Shown here: positions 10,768-23,284 of the stretch, in pieces
Layout: the number at the start of each line of letters is the position of its first letter
Position numbering within the stretch: position 1 is the stretch's first letter
Assembly: GCA_030278955.1 (NCBI GenBank)
Contig: JAOANR010000010.1
Location: forward strand, 16,289,086-16,353,085
Direction: 5' to 3'
DNA length: 64,000 bases
Source: Hygrophila difformis
Taxonomy: Eukaryota; Streptophyta; Magnoliopsida; Lamiales; Acanthaceae
Notes under the pieces: model-generated
The model's input: only the letters and a program-made list of their open reading frames with translations
What the model was told of the DNA's origin: nothing
The model's database searches: none
Made by a program: the position numbers and the translations under genes

Positions 10768-13743
10768 TGTAACACCCCGGATTTGATAACCCAGGCCGGG
10801 GTGCCACCGCCACACCTCCCTAGCAAGACACGGTTCCTCCGAGCTTGCTAAAGAGATGCAAGGCTATAGGTGTTGGAAAAAGTTTTAAAAGCAAGTCCGG
10901 AATTACTTAAAAATGATAATGTAATATCATCCATACATTATAATAAAAATAATAGGTTGCAGCGGAAATTAAATACAGGGCCGACATGGCCAAAACTCGG
11001 GTTAACAAGCCCGTATGCGTCATGTAGAACAAATAATTAAATACCCAAAGTGATCCCCGATGCATGATCATGCTCCGTACTCTGTAATGGGAAAATGAAC
11101 AACGGGGTTTATCAGTATATAAAATACTGAGTAAGTTAAGCCCTTACAAAGCAATTTAAGGGGTTACATGTGTTTAAATCCGAAGATTCACTTGTCATGC
11201 ATTACTTTAAAAATCCATATTTTATTCGCAGCGGAAAACATGTTTAATTTATTCAAGACGACAATGCATAATTTAAAAGACTAAATTTTTAAAGGCAGAA
11301 TTTAAAGGCATAATTTAATGACGTAATTTAAATGCGTAATTTAAAAACCTGATACAAAAGATTTAAGCGTAATCAACACTCACACAAGTCTTTTATATTT
11401 TATCCCGCAACTAAGAAGAGGACACCACACAAGAGAGATCACTAACGAGGCAACCTCAAAAATCATAATCAGTTAGCCGGTGAACCGGCGGCCGCAGCCG
11501 TATCAGTATTGACTGCCGTTTTGGCTAGCCATGTATCTCGATTGCCATTTCGGCAAGCCGTGTGTATCTACTGTCAAATTGACAGGCATGTATATCAACT
11601 GTCGTTTGACAGGCCTTTCAAACGGTTTCACTACCACTCGGGCAGGCCGCGTATTTCCCACTGCCGATTTGGCAGGCCATGTGCACAACTGCCGTTTTGG
11701 CATAGTAAGGAGACCACTAACGAGGCAGTCTCAAAGATAATGATAGTATGAAGATCGGCTCAGCCTAGTGAACGGGATTTTTCGAAAGTTCGTATTTCAA
11801 AGTTATCAAAAGATCGATATCGCGTTTTCATAGTTCGAGTTTTCTCAAGTTCGAAAAATCCTATTCGAGGCAGTTTACGCCTTTCTTAATTTAAAATTCG
11901 TTTTTCCTCCAAAAATTCTGAAACTTGGCCAGTAACTCAAAAACACACACACGAACAACTTTCATGTTTTAAGTTTTTGGAAATAAGGTTCCGAAGTGAG
12001 TTAAAATTTGAGTTTATTGCAAAGAATAATTTACGTCTTAAAAACTGTTTTCGTCACAGGTTCGTGTAACGCCGATTAAAAATTCATTTCAAAACCAATC
12101 GATGTGAAATTTTTACAGTAACTACACGACACATTAAGGAACAACTTTCATGTTTTAAGTTTTTGGAAATAATGAATTCTTGGTACTCAAAAATCGTGTG
12201 CAACACACTGCATACTCATGGCCCTTAAAACGAATTCAAAACAGTTCTAAAAACTTGGCCGATTGACATATCAAATGAACACCAAAATTCGTGAAATTTT
12301 GTAGGCATAATCTAGACACAATTATCTACAACTTTTGTTTAGAAATGCAAAGTTAAATCATTCGAAAAATGGGTGAAAAACATGCATCAAGTTGAATGAA
12401 GGAATCTGTCACAGATTTGAAACGTTCGGTTTGATACAGAAAGTTCATGGCGAAAATTGGGATAGCAAAACTTAATGTCAATGGCTGAAATTTGGACACA
12501 AGATAGATAAAGGTGTTAGGAACAACTTTTATGTTGAAAAGTTTTCGGTTTGAATTCCCGAAGGTCGAGTTTTTGGCGAGTCTTTAAAATTGGACGAAAA
12601 TAGGGTTTTTGAAAACCGATTTTTGTTACAAGCCTATATCTCGAGATTTAAACAACAAACAACCGCATAAATTTGTGAGTAAGGTGTTAACTTACTTAGG
12701 ATGATGATAGGGTCGCTGGATTGGGTTTCCGGATGTCCTAGGGTCACGACGAACGGCCAACTTCTCCGATCGCTTTTTGTTCGTTTTCCGACGGGAAATC
12801 GTAGTAAGGAAATAGTGTTAGAATTCGAGTTTCTGAGACTTATGGACGAATTGAAACTTTGTACAATAGCTTACCAAGAGTCTAGAGGGCAGGGCTTGGT
12901 TCCTTTCGCCTTGCCGTCGCCGGAATACTTGCCGGAAAGTGAGTTCGGAGAGGTTTCGACTTGGAGAGGAGTTTTGGAGGTGTTTAGGGTTAGGTTTTCT
13001 GAGAGTGAGGGTGAGGGGCGCCCCAAATCTGATCTTATGCCCTTCCCCATTGGTGTGATCGACTTGCCATTGATGGAGGTCGGATTTTTGGCAAGAAAAT
13101 CGCCATGGAAGGAAAGTTTACACCTCCTGCACCTCTGGCGCGCTGGTGACGCGCACCTAAGCTTTTGTCCGCGCGGAGCACGCGTGGCCTGCCCTGGAGT
13201 CGCGACTCCTCCGCCCGCGCGGTGGCCGCGCGGCGGCGCGCGGAGGGCGCGGGCCGGCCGGACCGGCCGGTTCGGCGGTCCGCGTGGTCCGTCGGGTCTT
13301 TTCTTCTTTTCTCGATCGGGTTTCTATCCCCTACGTTTTCGGTTCGACTTTTCGGGTCATTTCTGGGGTTACGATTCCTTTCTAAATTTTATTTTGACTC
13401 CAATGAATTTCATATTCGAAACCTTGAATCCATCGAGTTTGAATTCATCGTCTTTCGACTCCCGTGTAGTAATTTATCTGATTAAATTATTTCCGACTTC
13501 ACGGGTTCTTGGAATTAAAATTCTTTTCCTTCTTGAATTTAATTCCAATTCTTTTGGGATTAATCCATGGAATATCTTCGGGCTTCCTTTCCCTCTTTCA
13601 TCCCATTTCGACTTGACCAAAATTTGGGTTCGAATTCTTTGAATTTATCGGTCACGCCATTTCCGAGCAATAATTTATTGTAATAAATTATTTTCTTTTC
13701 GGAAATAAATTTTTATTTTGCTGTAAAAATCCCGGGTATTACA
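10768..13743 (-). repeat. 5' LTR of the gag-only element
   Basis: This is the same 2,976-bp sequence as 5750-8725, with the long spurious frames inside it identical residue for residue. Near-identity of the two LTRs implies very recent insertion. It repeats the hairpin array at 11,514-11,702 and the GC-rich patch at about 13,150-13,300. Confidence 0.93.
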
Positions 13744-13784
13744 CAAAGAGTTTTGGATGTTGAATTTTTTCTATTAAGAAGTTT

Positions 13785-16270
13785 AAACATGTGATACCCC
13801 GGATTTGATAACTCATGCCGAGATGCTACTGTCACACCTCCCAAGCAAGACACGACTTCATTCGAGCTCACTTGAGAGATGCTAAGGCTAAGGGTTTCAA
13901 AATATAATTTAAAACATCAAGCCCAATAGATTTTATCTAAAATAATAATATAACATCCATTCATAATATTCAGAGTAAATAGCAGCGGAAAATAAAATGA
14001 GGGCCGATATGGCCAAAACGCAGTCAATACTTAAAGTTTAATAGAATACGCCATCAATGATAATATTTTTAAACCCCGAGCCCCAATGAATGCACGTGCT
14101 CAAATGCCTTCGTACCCTGAGAGAAAAATTAAACAATGGGCTTTATCAGTATATAAAATACTGAGTAAGTTAACTCCCAACATAACAATAATTGGCTTTA
14201 AAATTTAATTAATAAAAAATGTAACCTTTTTTTTTTACTCATGCGCAATTTAATATAAAAATATACTTTGACAAAATTAATAATAAGAATTCCTAGGCAT
14301 AATTTAAAACGTAAAGAGGCGCACATGAATATTATACACATTAATAAAAATTAAAGGCATACACATGAATTTAAAAATATATATATATAATTTAAATAAG
14401 CAAGATCACATTAAAGTCTTAATTCTCGTTAACTAAGAGGAGGACGCCACAATCATAGTATCCAATTTCTCAAGTATCACATATCACGAGTCCGTTGGCC
14501 ACAACCAAATCCGCCGTACACAGACACACTCCGGAGCCTAGGTAACCATACGGATACACTCAAGAGTGCAGGCCACAAAATCAATGGCCGTTTTGGCACA
14601 ATATCAAAAAAAAAAAAAATTACCATCGCCCGTTTTGGCACGAAGTAAACAGTTAGAGGGCACCCTCACCCCTAATGCGCAAGTGGAGATCTAGCTCAAC
14701 CTAGTGTAATGGGTTTTTAAAAATAGTTATTAACGTTTTAACACGGATCTCAAATCATATGTTTAGAAAAATTCCATCTCAATAAGTTGTAACAAAATCT
14801 TATGCCTTTTGGCTTTGAAAATCTGTTTCTAAGGCGATCGATACGAAATTTATACAGTAGATCCACGACACACAGACAAACAACTTTCGTGTTTTATGAT
14901 TTTCAAAATAAGGTGCGGATATAAGTCAAAAATCGAGATCTTCAAAAATTACATGCTATCAGGATTTCAGGTTTGGCGAAACAGCTTTTAACGAATTTTT
15001 GATAGCAAATGACGTTCAAAAATTATAACATTTTACAGGCATAAACTAGATATAATTATCTACAAGTTTCATTTATATTGCAAAGTTTAAATCTGATCAG
15101 ATCTATTAGAAAAATGCTTATTACGTTTGAATAACAAATCTGCCAGAATGTCGGAATTTGCAGAAAACACATAACAAACCATATCCAATTTGGTGGTCCA
15201 AACGTCGACGAAAATTTATGAAATTTTGACACGAAATACTTTAAAGTGTTAGGACAAGTTTTCAGTTTTAACTTTTTCGTTTTGAATGCTCGAAAAGGGT
15301 GTAGTAATCAGATCTCAAAAATTGCGCACAAAATGATTTTTTGGGGCAGATTACGTATTTTGCTTAAAAACTTACAACCACTCGATCAAAGGGGCTCTAA
15401 AATCATTATGAAAGGTATTAACTTATAGTAGACGAGTTCTAGGGTGGTATGGAAAGGTTGGCAAAGCCCGAAATGCTACAGACAATTCGATTCACCAAAC
15501 TTCTCCTCCTTTTTGGCCATGAAACGAAAACACAAGAAAAATACCCATAATTAGATCATAGGAACAACTTAAGAATTTGAAGAGAAAGTCTAAAGTACTT
15601 TTTACCAACGATCTACACTCAGAACTTCGTTCCACTCGTCCCCTATGCTCGGATTCCTTCGTCGAACAGTACACAGGTTCTAATTTTTGGAGTTTTCGGA
15701 TTGATGAAGATGGGAAGAAGGTATGGAATGGCAAGAGAGGATTCATGGGGCTGTGATAGGGGATTTAGAGGATTGACATGGTCTAAATATGGTAAGAACA
15801 TCCCCTCCACAATCAGGAAATCGGTTTCACTTGTTTATGCCCCAAAAATCGCGGAATTAATGTCATGACAGCAGCCCATTTTGCTGGCTGCTGCTTCGGC
15901 ACGGTGGTGGCGCATTTTTCGCCTAAATGGCGCGACGGGCGCGGGGCCTGGTCTGGGCCGTGCGTCCGAACTGGGCCGTGCGATTTCGGTCGGGCATTTT
16001 TCTCCTCTTTTTTGGGGTTTTCTCCTTCCACTTCTTGGGCTTAATTATCGGGTTGTTCTCGGCTATAAATTTCTATTTCCAATCCATTTCAAACTCGAAT
16101 TAATTTTCGTATTCGAAAATCTTGAATTCGTCGACTATTTGCTCCCGTGCAATAATTTATTTGATTAAACTATTTTGACTTCATGGAACTCTAGGAATTT
16201 AAATTCTTTTTATTTTGAATTTAATTCCATTTCTTTTAAGTGCAACTAAATTCGTGGGTAATACAAAACA
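13785..16270 (-). mobile_element. Solo LTR related to the gag-only element, with target duplication
   Basis: The 2,476-bp LTR at 13,790-16,265 begins TGTGATACCCCGGATTTG and ends GGTAATACA. It is flanked by matching AAACA copies (13,785-13,789 and 16,266-16,270). It shares the left-end block, the block around ATAAAATACTGAGTAAG, the remnants GCCGTTTTGGCAC, and the ACAACTTT repeats of its neighbour, but is clearly diverged. No internal region remains, so it arose by recombination between the two LTRs of an older insertion. Confidence 0.9.
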
Positions 16271-17150
16271 ATTGTTTCTTAAAACCATTTCCCCAATGAA
16301 CAACACTCGAAAACGAATATAAAATGAGCAAGAAAACACTTGCTTCCAATTGAATGAAGTTTAATATCTCTGACGTCGGTGGAGTTAAGGGGAATAATTC
16401 TAGAAGGAGTTTGCGGGATATTCTTCGCCGAATTGCTTCGGACGTTTTGATACCTACTAAGCCGCAGTCAGCGTCTAGTAATTTTAGTGGCTTCTTGTTT
16501 GAAGATTGATTTGCTATGCATTGGGCATTTCTTGAGAATTTCTTTATCACTTGGGCTTTTCATCCGTATCTTGTTCAGGATGAATTGGTTGTGAATGCGC
16601 TAGGCGATTGGATCCCTAGTCCTTAGGTTCTCTATTTCACTTTCCTATATATATCTATATGGTTTGGACCTCCCTGTTTTGGTCCTATCTTTTACTTTTC
16701 TTCTCTGGTTTTGGCTTATCAAAATAAATAAATAAATTGAATGAAGAATCCTTCTTCCCCACTGGGCTATCGAGCGGTCTCCACTCTACACTCCTAAACT
16801 GCCGTTTCTTGTGCAATTGTTAGAATAATTCTTGGGCTCTTTACATTTATATCCTATATAAATAGTAAAAAACTTTTTAACCCTTAATATAAGCAAAACT
16901 CTTTTTTTTTTTTTTTTCCCGAAATGACAAAAACACTTTTACAAAAATTAACTTAGGGAACTGCCACACTCAATGCATTCGAGTGCCACACTGTTGCATT
17001 CGATTGAGAGTCATTCGAGTGAACTTAGAGAATTTCCCAGCTATTCGATTGAGAGTCATTCCCCCCCCCCCCCCAATTCCCTAGGGACATGGGAGTCTTT
17101 TCCCAGGGCCGCTTTATGATAATGAAACAACATTAATGTTATTATTTTTT
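16271..17150. other. Unassigned intergenic sequence with a C14 tract
   Basis: No gene was recognised. A plus-strand patch at 16,370-16,510 has coding-like composition but is broken by stops. A short repeat GCATTCGATTGAGAGTCATT occurs twice near 17,000-17,060. The second copy (17,045-17,060) runs directly into a pure C14 tract at 17,061-17,074. Confidence 0.5.
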
Positions 17151-17330
17151 TTATGAATACCGGGTATCCTCAGGCCACATTGGATCCAATACTAATCCCT
17201 CGAGGATCGGCAAGGGCAATTAAGGGCGCCTCTCCCAAAACAGTTTTTTGCATACACAAGCTTCGAATCCGAGAGCTTGCTTAAGCGACTAGACCCCCAT
17301 CCACTTAAGCCACCCGAGAGCTTTCCCAAT
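17150..17330 (-). mobile_element. tRNA-derived SINE-like fragment
   Basis: The minus strand carries TGGCTTAAGTGG, a perfect fit to the Pol III A box, followed about 40 nt later by a B-box-like GGATTCGAAGC. No complete element ends were defined, so it is called a fragment. Confidence 0.45.
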
Positions 17331-17393
17331 ACAAGAAAATTTCGTTTTACCAATCCCATTGTAACTAGATTTTACGGGTCGTCCAATAGTTTA

Positions 17394-17464
17394 CCTACTA
17401 ATTTAATTCCTATTTTAGGAAAACTACTCATTTATATAATTATAATAGGAATTAAATTAGTAGG
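17394..17464. repeat. Perfect short inverted repeat with AT loop
   Basis: The 20-bp arm CCTACTAATTTAATTCCTAT is matched exactly by its reverse complement at 17,445-17,464 across a roughly 30-nt AT-rich loop. It could be a remnant of a MITE or a folding small-RNA source. Confidence 0.7.
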
Positions 17465-17969
17465 AATACATGCTGAAACATCTATTCCAACAACCAATCA
17501 TCTACTTGTTTAATCTCCCAAGTGGGCTTGGCTTTTATTCCCTTTCAGGATTCCACCTATCAATCATCATCCATAACTAATTCATGAGCTCAACTCAATT
17601 GTTTATTGGATAAATTGCAATTCATATTTGGTTTTAGTCCAAACATTATATTTTTTTGGATGAACATTTATTCTTTTTTTGGATGAACAGTCCAAACATT
17701 ATATTTGAGCTTGAAGATTTTAGTTCAAATAATTTTTAATCATCGACATATACATCACAAAAAATCAAAATACATCGCATTCAATATATGTTTAATTCCA
17801 CTATTCAAGTCCCGTTATGCTTGCTTTCACAACTCAACACCTAAACCGGAACACTATTTAAGTATAACAATTACTTAGCTTTCTTTAGATGAAAAGATTT
17901 GAACTTTATAAAGGAATTTAGAAGGTATTCCTCTGAAAATTTGACTATTTAAAATACTCAGAATCCATA

Positions 17970-18166
17970 ATGCTGTTTAGCTTCTCTCTCTCAAACCGCA
18001 TAAGTAACTTCCATGCTCTGAATTCTCTAATACATGCTGTGAATTCTCAAGCCATACTTTCGCATGCTCCAGGCATTTCTCTAGTCCATTGCTGTGAATT
18101 CTCGAGCCACAATTTCGCGTGCTCGAGGTATTACTGCAGTGCAAACCTGCACAACATTGTAGCCTC
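17970..18166 (-). pseudogene. Duplicated segment copy A, left part (split by the Reina element)
   Basis: This matches 38,079-38,210. On the minus strand both copies can read SEHGSYLCGLRE preceded by a similar AKxWL segment. The segment stops at the chromovirus LTR and resumes at 23,534. I do not recognise the protein; see the other half for structure. Confidence 0.55.
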
Positions 18167-18533
18167 TGATGGCGAGGAGGAACCATGGAGAAGGAATGAA
18201 AACAGACCACCAGTGGTGTACTCGCGTCGAGTACAGAAAGAGGACAAACATGCTCATTTTGGTCTACTAGTTGCAATTAATTAATTAAGTTTACTGTATA
18301 GAATATTTAGTTAGATTTAATTAGATTTGGTTTAGAAGTATTTAGTTAGATATGGTTTAGATATTAAGTTAGATTTAAATAGATATGGTTTAGTTAAGGA
18401 GTCTATATAATGGAGTCAAAATCTTGAGTAGGATTATGCTTTTGGGAAATAATTGTTCACAGGCTGGGCGGAAGAAGGCTTCCGTTGGTATTTACTCTAT
18501 TCAAAATAAAGATTACTCCATTACTTCATAACA
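18167..18533 (+). repeat. 5' LTR of the Reina-like element
   Basis: It starts TGATGGCGAGG and ends CATAACA. It contains a TATA box in CTATATAATGG (about 18,403-18,413) and AATAAA at about 18,503-18,508, giving a plausible promoter and polyadenylation signal. Confidence 0.92.
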
Positions 18534-18536
18534 ATT

Positions 18537-18555
18537 TGGTCCGACCTGCCGGATC
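18537..18555 (+). promoter_or_regulatory. Primer binding site, apparently for tRNA-Tyr
   Basis: TGGTCCGACCTGCCGGATC lies 3 nt after the 5' LTR. It is the complement of a tRNA 3' end reading AGGTCGGACCA, which matches the acceptor stem of plant tRNA-Tyr (5' end CCGACCT) as I recall it. It is clearly not the common initiator-Met site. Confidence 0.7.
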
Positions 18556-18563
18556 CGCGAAAG

Positions 18564-19754
18564 ATGGTTCACACAAGATCAGTCGATGTTGAAACCCGTC
18601 TCACTACGCTAGAAGAAACAATAGCTGCGCTCACTACTGCCCATGAAGAGACGCGCAATCAGGTGGACGCTGTTAAAGCAACGCAAGTTCAGATACAGAA
18701 TCAGATGACCTCACAATTTAATCAACTCATGGCTGCGCTTCAGGGAGGACCTTTTCGCACCACAGGTTCTAGCAATCCACCACAAACCGCTGAGGCTCGT
18801 TCCGAAAATATTCTAAATCCTACAGATGATCGACCACCTACACAAACAACATCTACTGCTCTACCTAACGTCACTCTTCCAGTATTCAATGGTGAGGACC
18901 CAATAGGTTGGGTTGGGAAGGCTGAACAACAATTTGAATTACATGAGGTTGAGGGAAATCGTCGAGTTCTACTCGCCATGGTAGCTATGGAGGGCGTGGC
19001 CCTTAATTGGTTCCGTTTTTTTAGGTCGAGACATGAGAACTCGTCCTGGCGCGAGTTCACACAAGCCATGGTTCGGAGATTTGATGATCGTTATGCCGGG
19101 AGTCCATATGAGCGCCTAGCCTCGCTCAAACAGGAGGGGGATGTTGACACTTATATTGACAAATTTTTACAATTAGCACAACAAACTCCAGACTTGACCG
19201 AGGAACACATTCTGGGATATTTTTTTAGCGGGCTAGACAGGATGATTCGAAATCGATTAAGACCATTAGACCCCAAGGATTTGGATACGGCAATCATGAT
19301 AAGCCGTAGTGTCGAAATTGAGATTGTGGAAGCACAGAACCGCGGACCCAGCCGCTATGGGGTTGCTCGACCTCCACCCTCCAGACAATCGGGATCTTCC
19401 ATTACAGTGTCGACTCTTCCATCAGGGCGTGCTTTCGAGCAAAGAGGAAACATGAACGATCGATTCAGCACTTCTCGTCTAACACCCTCCAGCCAATCCT
19501 CAACCAGGCCACAATTTAAACGCCTTTCACCACAAGAATTAAGTGATCTCCGAGCAAAGGGACTATGTTTTCGTTGCAAACAAACATACAGTCCAACCCA
19601 TGATTGCCCCATGAAACAAATACGTGCACTCCTCATGGATGAAGACGACCCCTGGGACGCAGAATTAGAGCAGTTCCAGGATAAGAATAGTGAGTTCCCT
19701 GGACAAAGTATACAAGGGGAAGTAGCTACAAATACAGAAGATGCGTCTTTATAA
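18564..19754 (+). CDS. gag: Gag of the Reina-like chromovirus
   Basis: The 396-residue frame starts MVHTRSVDVETRL with a coiled-coil N-terminus. A gag core (about residues 105-230) contains FNGEDPIGWVGKAEQQF and RFDDRYAGSPYERLASLKQ. A modified zinc knuckle CFRCKQTYSPTHDC, typical of this clade, sits near residue 333. It ends at a TAA (19,752-19,754). The protease frame follows in the same frame with no gap. In most Reina-type elements gag and pol are one ORF, so the stop is either a mutation or a readthrough codon. Confidence 0.9.
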   Translation: MVHTRSVDVETRLTTLEETIAALTTAHEETRNQVDAVKATQVQIQNQMTSQFNQLMAALQGGPFRTTGSSNPPQTAEARSENILNPTDDRPPTQTTSTALPNVTLPVFNGEDPIGWVGKAEQQFELHEVEGNRRVLLAMVAMEGVALNWFRFFRSRHENSSWREFTQAMVRRFDDRYAGSPYERLASLKQEGDVDTYIDKFLQLAQQTPDLTEEHILGYFFSGLDRMIRNRLRPLDPKDLDTAIMISRSVEIEIVEAQNRGPSRYGVARPPPSRQSGSSITVSTLPSGRAFEQRGNMNDRFSTSRLTPSSQSSTRPQFKRLSPQELSDLRAKGLCFRCKQTYSPTHDCPMKQIRALLMDEDDPWDAELEQFQDKNSEFPGQSIQGEVATNTEDASL

Positions 19755-22700
19755 TTGTACTCGTTAGCTGGGTTCACCGGACCACAAACTATGAGGCTCT
19801 ACGGAACACTTGGAACCACAGAAATTGCAATATTAGTTGACAGCGGTGCAAGTCATAATTTTATCTCAAACGATTTAGTTGGTAAGCTCTCCTTATCAGT
19901 TCAACATGCGGGAATTTTTACAGTAATGTTGGGGGATGGTCGACGGTTATCATGCACTGGGGTATGCAAAGATTTAAGCTTGAAAATTGGTGAGGCGAAA
20001 ATCCTGGCAGATTGTTATGTGTTTCAACTTGGCAGTGTGGATGTAATATTAGGAGTTGCATGGCTCCAAACATTAGGTGAGGTGAGAGTAAACTGGGGGA
20101 CCATGACGTTGACATATACCCAGGGAGACCGGTTAATTACCCTACGAGGCGACACAACATTATCCAGAACACCAGTGACATTGCGTTCATTACTTAAAAC
20201 AACGGAGGCAGAATTTATGGCAATTGTAACGGATTCTCAGGACCGTATGGAAACTAATAGTCCCATGCTAGATGGGCAGCAACACTTAGCAGGAGAGAAA
20301 CAACTGGAGAAGATATTGCATACTTATGCTGGTGTGTTCGAGGACAAAGGAACACTTCCTCTCGTCCGAGTCAATGATCACAGAATCGAGCTTCAGCCGG
20401 GATCAGGACCAGTTTCAGTAAGACCATATCGCTACGGTCATTTACAGAAAGATGAAATAGAGAAGATGGTAAGGGATATGCTCATGGCAGGGATCATCCG
20501 GCCTAGCACGAGCCCTTTTTCCAGTCCAGTGTTATTGGTTAAAAAAAAAGACGGGAGCTGGAGGTTTTGTGTTGATTATCGTGAACTAAATAAAGTGACA
20601 ATACCCGATAAATACCCCATTCCAGTAATACAAGAAATGCTAGAGGAATTAGTGGGGTCAGTGGTTTTTTCCAAAATTGATCTACGTTCAGGCTATCACC
20701 AGATTCGCATTTGTAAGGAAGATATACCAAAGACAGCATTTCGCACACATAGTGGGCATTATGAGTTCCTGGTTATGCCTTTTGGCCTCACCAACGCACC
20801 CGCCACCTTTCAGTCCACCATAAATGATCTATTTCGACCTTATCTCCGCAAATTTGTTCTGGTTTTCTTCGACGATATCTTGATATATAGTCGAACATGG
20901 GATGATCACATACAACACTTGAAGATGGTCCTAGAATTATTACAGCAAAATCAATTCACGGCCAACAGGAAGAAATGCTCCTTTGCTTGTCAGGCGGTGG
21001 AATACCTGGGCCATATTGTCTCTGCAACAGGAGTTGCTATGAATCCAAGTAAGATCATGGCCGTCCAAGCTTGGCCGATCCCATCCTCTATACGTGGTGT
21101 CCGATGATTCTTAGGCTTAACAGGATACTATCGACGTTTTATACAGGGCTATGGGCACATCGCTCGACCACTTACACAACTTTTAAAGAAAGAATCAGGT
21201 GGCAGGTTTATGTGGCCACCCGAAGCACAATGTGCCTTCAACAAATTGAAGGAAGCTCTAGTTTCAGCCCCTGTTCTTGCAATGCCTGATTTCCAAAAGC
21301 CCTTTGTCATTGAGTGTGATGCCTCTGGTGTAGGCATAGGGGCGGTCTTGATGCAGGAGGAACGCCCAATAGCCTATTATAGTAAGTATCTATCCGATCG
21401 CACATTAACAAAGTCAGCTTACGAACGCGAGTTAATGGCACTTGCACTCGCCGTCCAGCACTGGAGGCCTTACTTAATTGGGAAACATTTCACCATTCGC
21501 ACAGATCATCATAGCCTGAAGAACTTGCTCTCTCAAAAAATTACAACACCTGGACAACAGACTTGGATGGTTAAATTGTTGGGCTATAATTATACAGTGG
21601 TTTACAAGCCGGGACGTGTAAATTCAGCCGCTGATGCTTTATCAAGACGAGAAAATCTCGAAGACAATCTAGAACCAATGGAGGCATCATCTATCATGAC
21701 TCTATCTTCAGTAGTATGGCCAGATTTTGAAGAACTTGTAGGGGAACAAGCATCCAGTCCCACGCTACGCACAATCATGGACTCGTTAAAAGGGAATACA
21801 TCCGCCTATTCTGGCTACGAATTATTAGGTGGAAAGTTATATTATAAAGGTCGTTTCGTCCTGCCAACAGATTCAAAGTGGATTCCAAAACTTCTCCAGG
21901 AATTTCACGACACCCCCACAAGGCGGACATGCAGGCATCTACCGAACGTATCGTCGCATCGCAGGAGGCTTGTATTGGCATGGCATGTATAAGACAGTCC
22001 AAGATTATGTCCGTGCTTGTCTAGTATGTCAAAAATCCAAGTATGAAGCAATGTCGCCGGCCGGTCTGCTCGCACCATTGCCGATTCCGTCCACAGTTTG
22101 GGAAGACATTTCAATGGATTTCATCACAGGACTTCCCCGCTCCCAAGGGTATACCACCATTCTTGTAGTGGTTGACAGATTTTCAAAATATGGACACTTC
22201 ATAGCATTGCGAGGTCCTCTTTCTGCAAAGAAAATTGCTGATGTTTTTACTCAAGAAATCATACGACTACATGGAATGCCAAAGTCAATTGTGACCGATC
22301 GAGATCCTTTATTCTTGAGTAACTTTTGGAAAGAACTGTTCAAACAGCAGGGTACAACTTTGAAATTTAGTTCTTCCTACCATCCCGAAACTGATGGACA
22401 GACAGAGGTGCTCAACCGAGTGCTCGAAACATACCTACGCTGTTTCACTTCTGAACAGCCACGGAAATGGGTAGGCTGCCTACCCTGGGCAGAATATCAC
22501 TACAACACAGCGTACCAAGTGGCTGCAAACACCACCCCATTCGAGGTCGTATACGGACGAGCACCACCTACTTTTTCCCGTGTCCTTCCAGACGAGTGCC
22601 AAGTGCATTTAGTGGCCGAAATGCTTGGAGGGAGAGATTGCATGTTGCGCATCCTGCGACATCACTTGGCCCGGGCACAACAAATTATGGTACACCAAGC

Positions 22701-23284
22701 TAATAAGCATCGCCGTGATATAGAATTCTCAGTGGGTGACAAAGTTTTTCTAAAAATTCGTCGCCATAGGAAACTCTATGAGAGGAGGACAGAAAATGCA
22801 TAAACTATCTCCTAAATTCTATGGTCCCTTTGAAGTGGAGAAACGCATAGGCAAAGTGGCTTATAAGTTAAAACTTCCTGCTTCCAGTAGGATACATCCA
22901 GTGTTCCATGTGTCACAGTTAAAACGAGCAATCGGAAATCATGCTGTTGATAGTACCTTGCCCGACACCTTGGAAGTGGATGAGCTTCCCTTGTTCGAGC
23001 CTTCTTCCATCCTGGACGAGCGTTCTAGTAATCAGGGGCAAGAGGTCTTAGTCCGTTGGCATGGACTTGCAGATGAGGATGCTACTTGGTTAACTCGCGA
23101 CGAGCTGCACAACCAATTTCCTACTTTCCGCCTTGAGGACAAGGCGTCTTTGACAGGGGAAGCAATTGATGGCGAGGAGGAACCATGGAGAAGGAATGAA
23201 AACAGACCACCAGTGGTGTACTCGCGTCGAGTACAGAAAGAGGACAAACATGCTCATTTTGGTCTACTAGTTGCAATTAATTAA
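19755..23284 (+). pseudogene. pol: Pol polyprotein of the Reina-like chromovirus (PR-RT-RNase H-INT-chromodomain)
   Basis: Domains in order: aspartic protease with DSGASHNF (about 19,832); reverse transcriptase with PFSSPVLLVKKKDGSWRF, FSKIDLRSGYHQI and the catalytic FFDDIL (about 20,860); RNase H with ECDASGVGIGAVL and LTKSAYERELMAL; an integrase zinc region followed by a DDE core with DISMDFITGLPRS and TDGQTEVLNR; and a chromodomain with EVLVRWHGLADEDATW (about 23,040), thought to steer integration to chromatin marks. Breaks: TGA at about 21,105 inside the RT-RNase H connection (CGA to TGA would explain it), a +1 insertion in a C-run near 21,912, and a frameshift near 22,780. The C-terminus runs into the 3' LTR, ending HFGLLVAIN. 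Confidence 0.92.

Larger units (their letters stand above)
5745..13748 (-). mobile_element. Young gag-only LTR retrotransposon (TR-GAG/LARD-like, Ty3 type) with target duplication
   Basis: Two LTRs of exactly 2,976 bp (5750-8725 and 10768-13743) are offset by 5018 bp with no indels noted. They start TGTAACACCC and end GGGTATTACA. The 5-bp flanks CAAAG (5745-5749 and 13744-13748) match perfectly, so this is a complete recent insertion. The element reads on the minus strand. Its initiator-Met primer site lies inside the right LTR, then gag, then a polypurine tract next to the left LTR. The 2,042-bp interior has gag but no protease, reverse transcriptase, RNase H or integrase. It must use enzymes from a relative, as described for TR-GAG elements. 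Confidence 0.93.

Noticed and set aside
21829..22803. Separate integrase gene
   Set aside because: It is the same polyprotein as the upstream RT-RNase H frame, divided only by a 1-bp insertion in a C-run.
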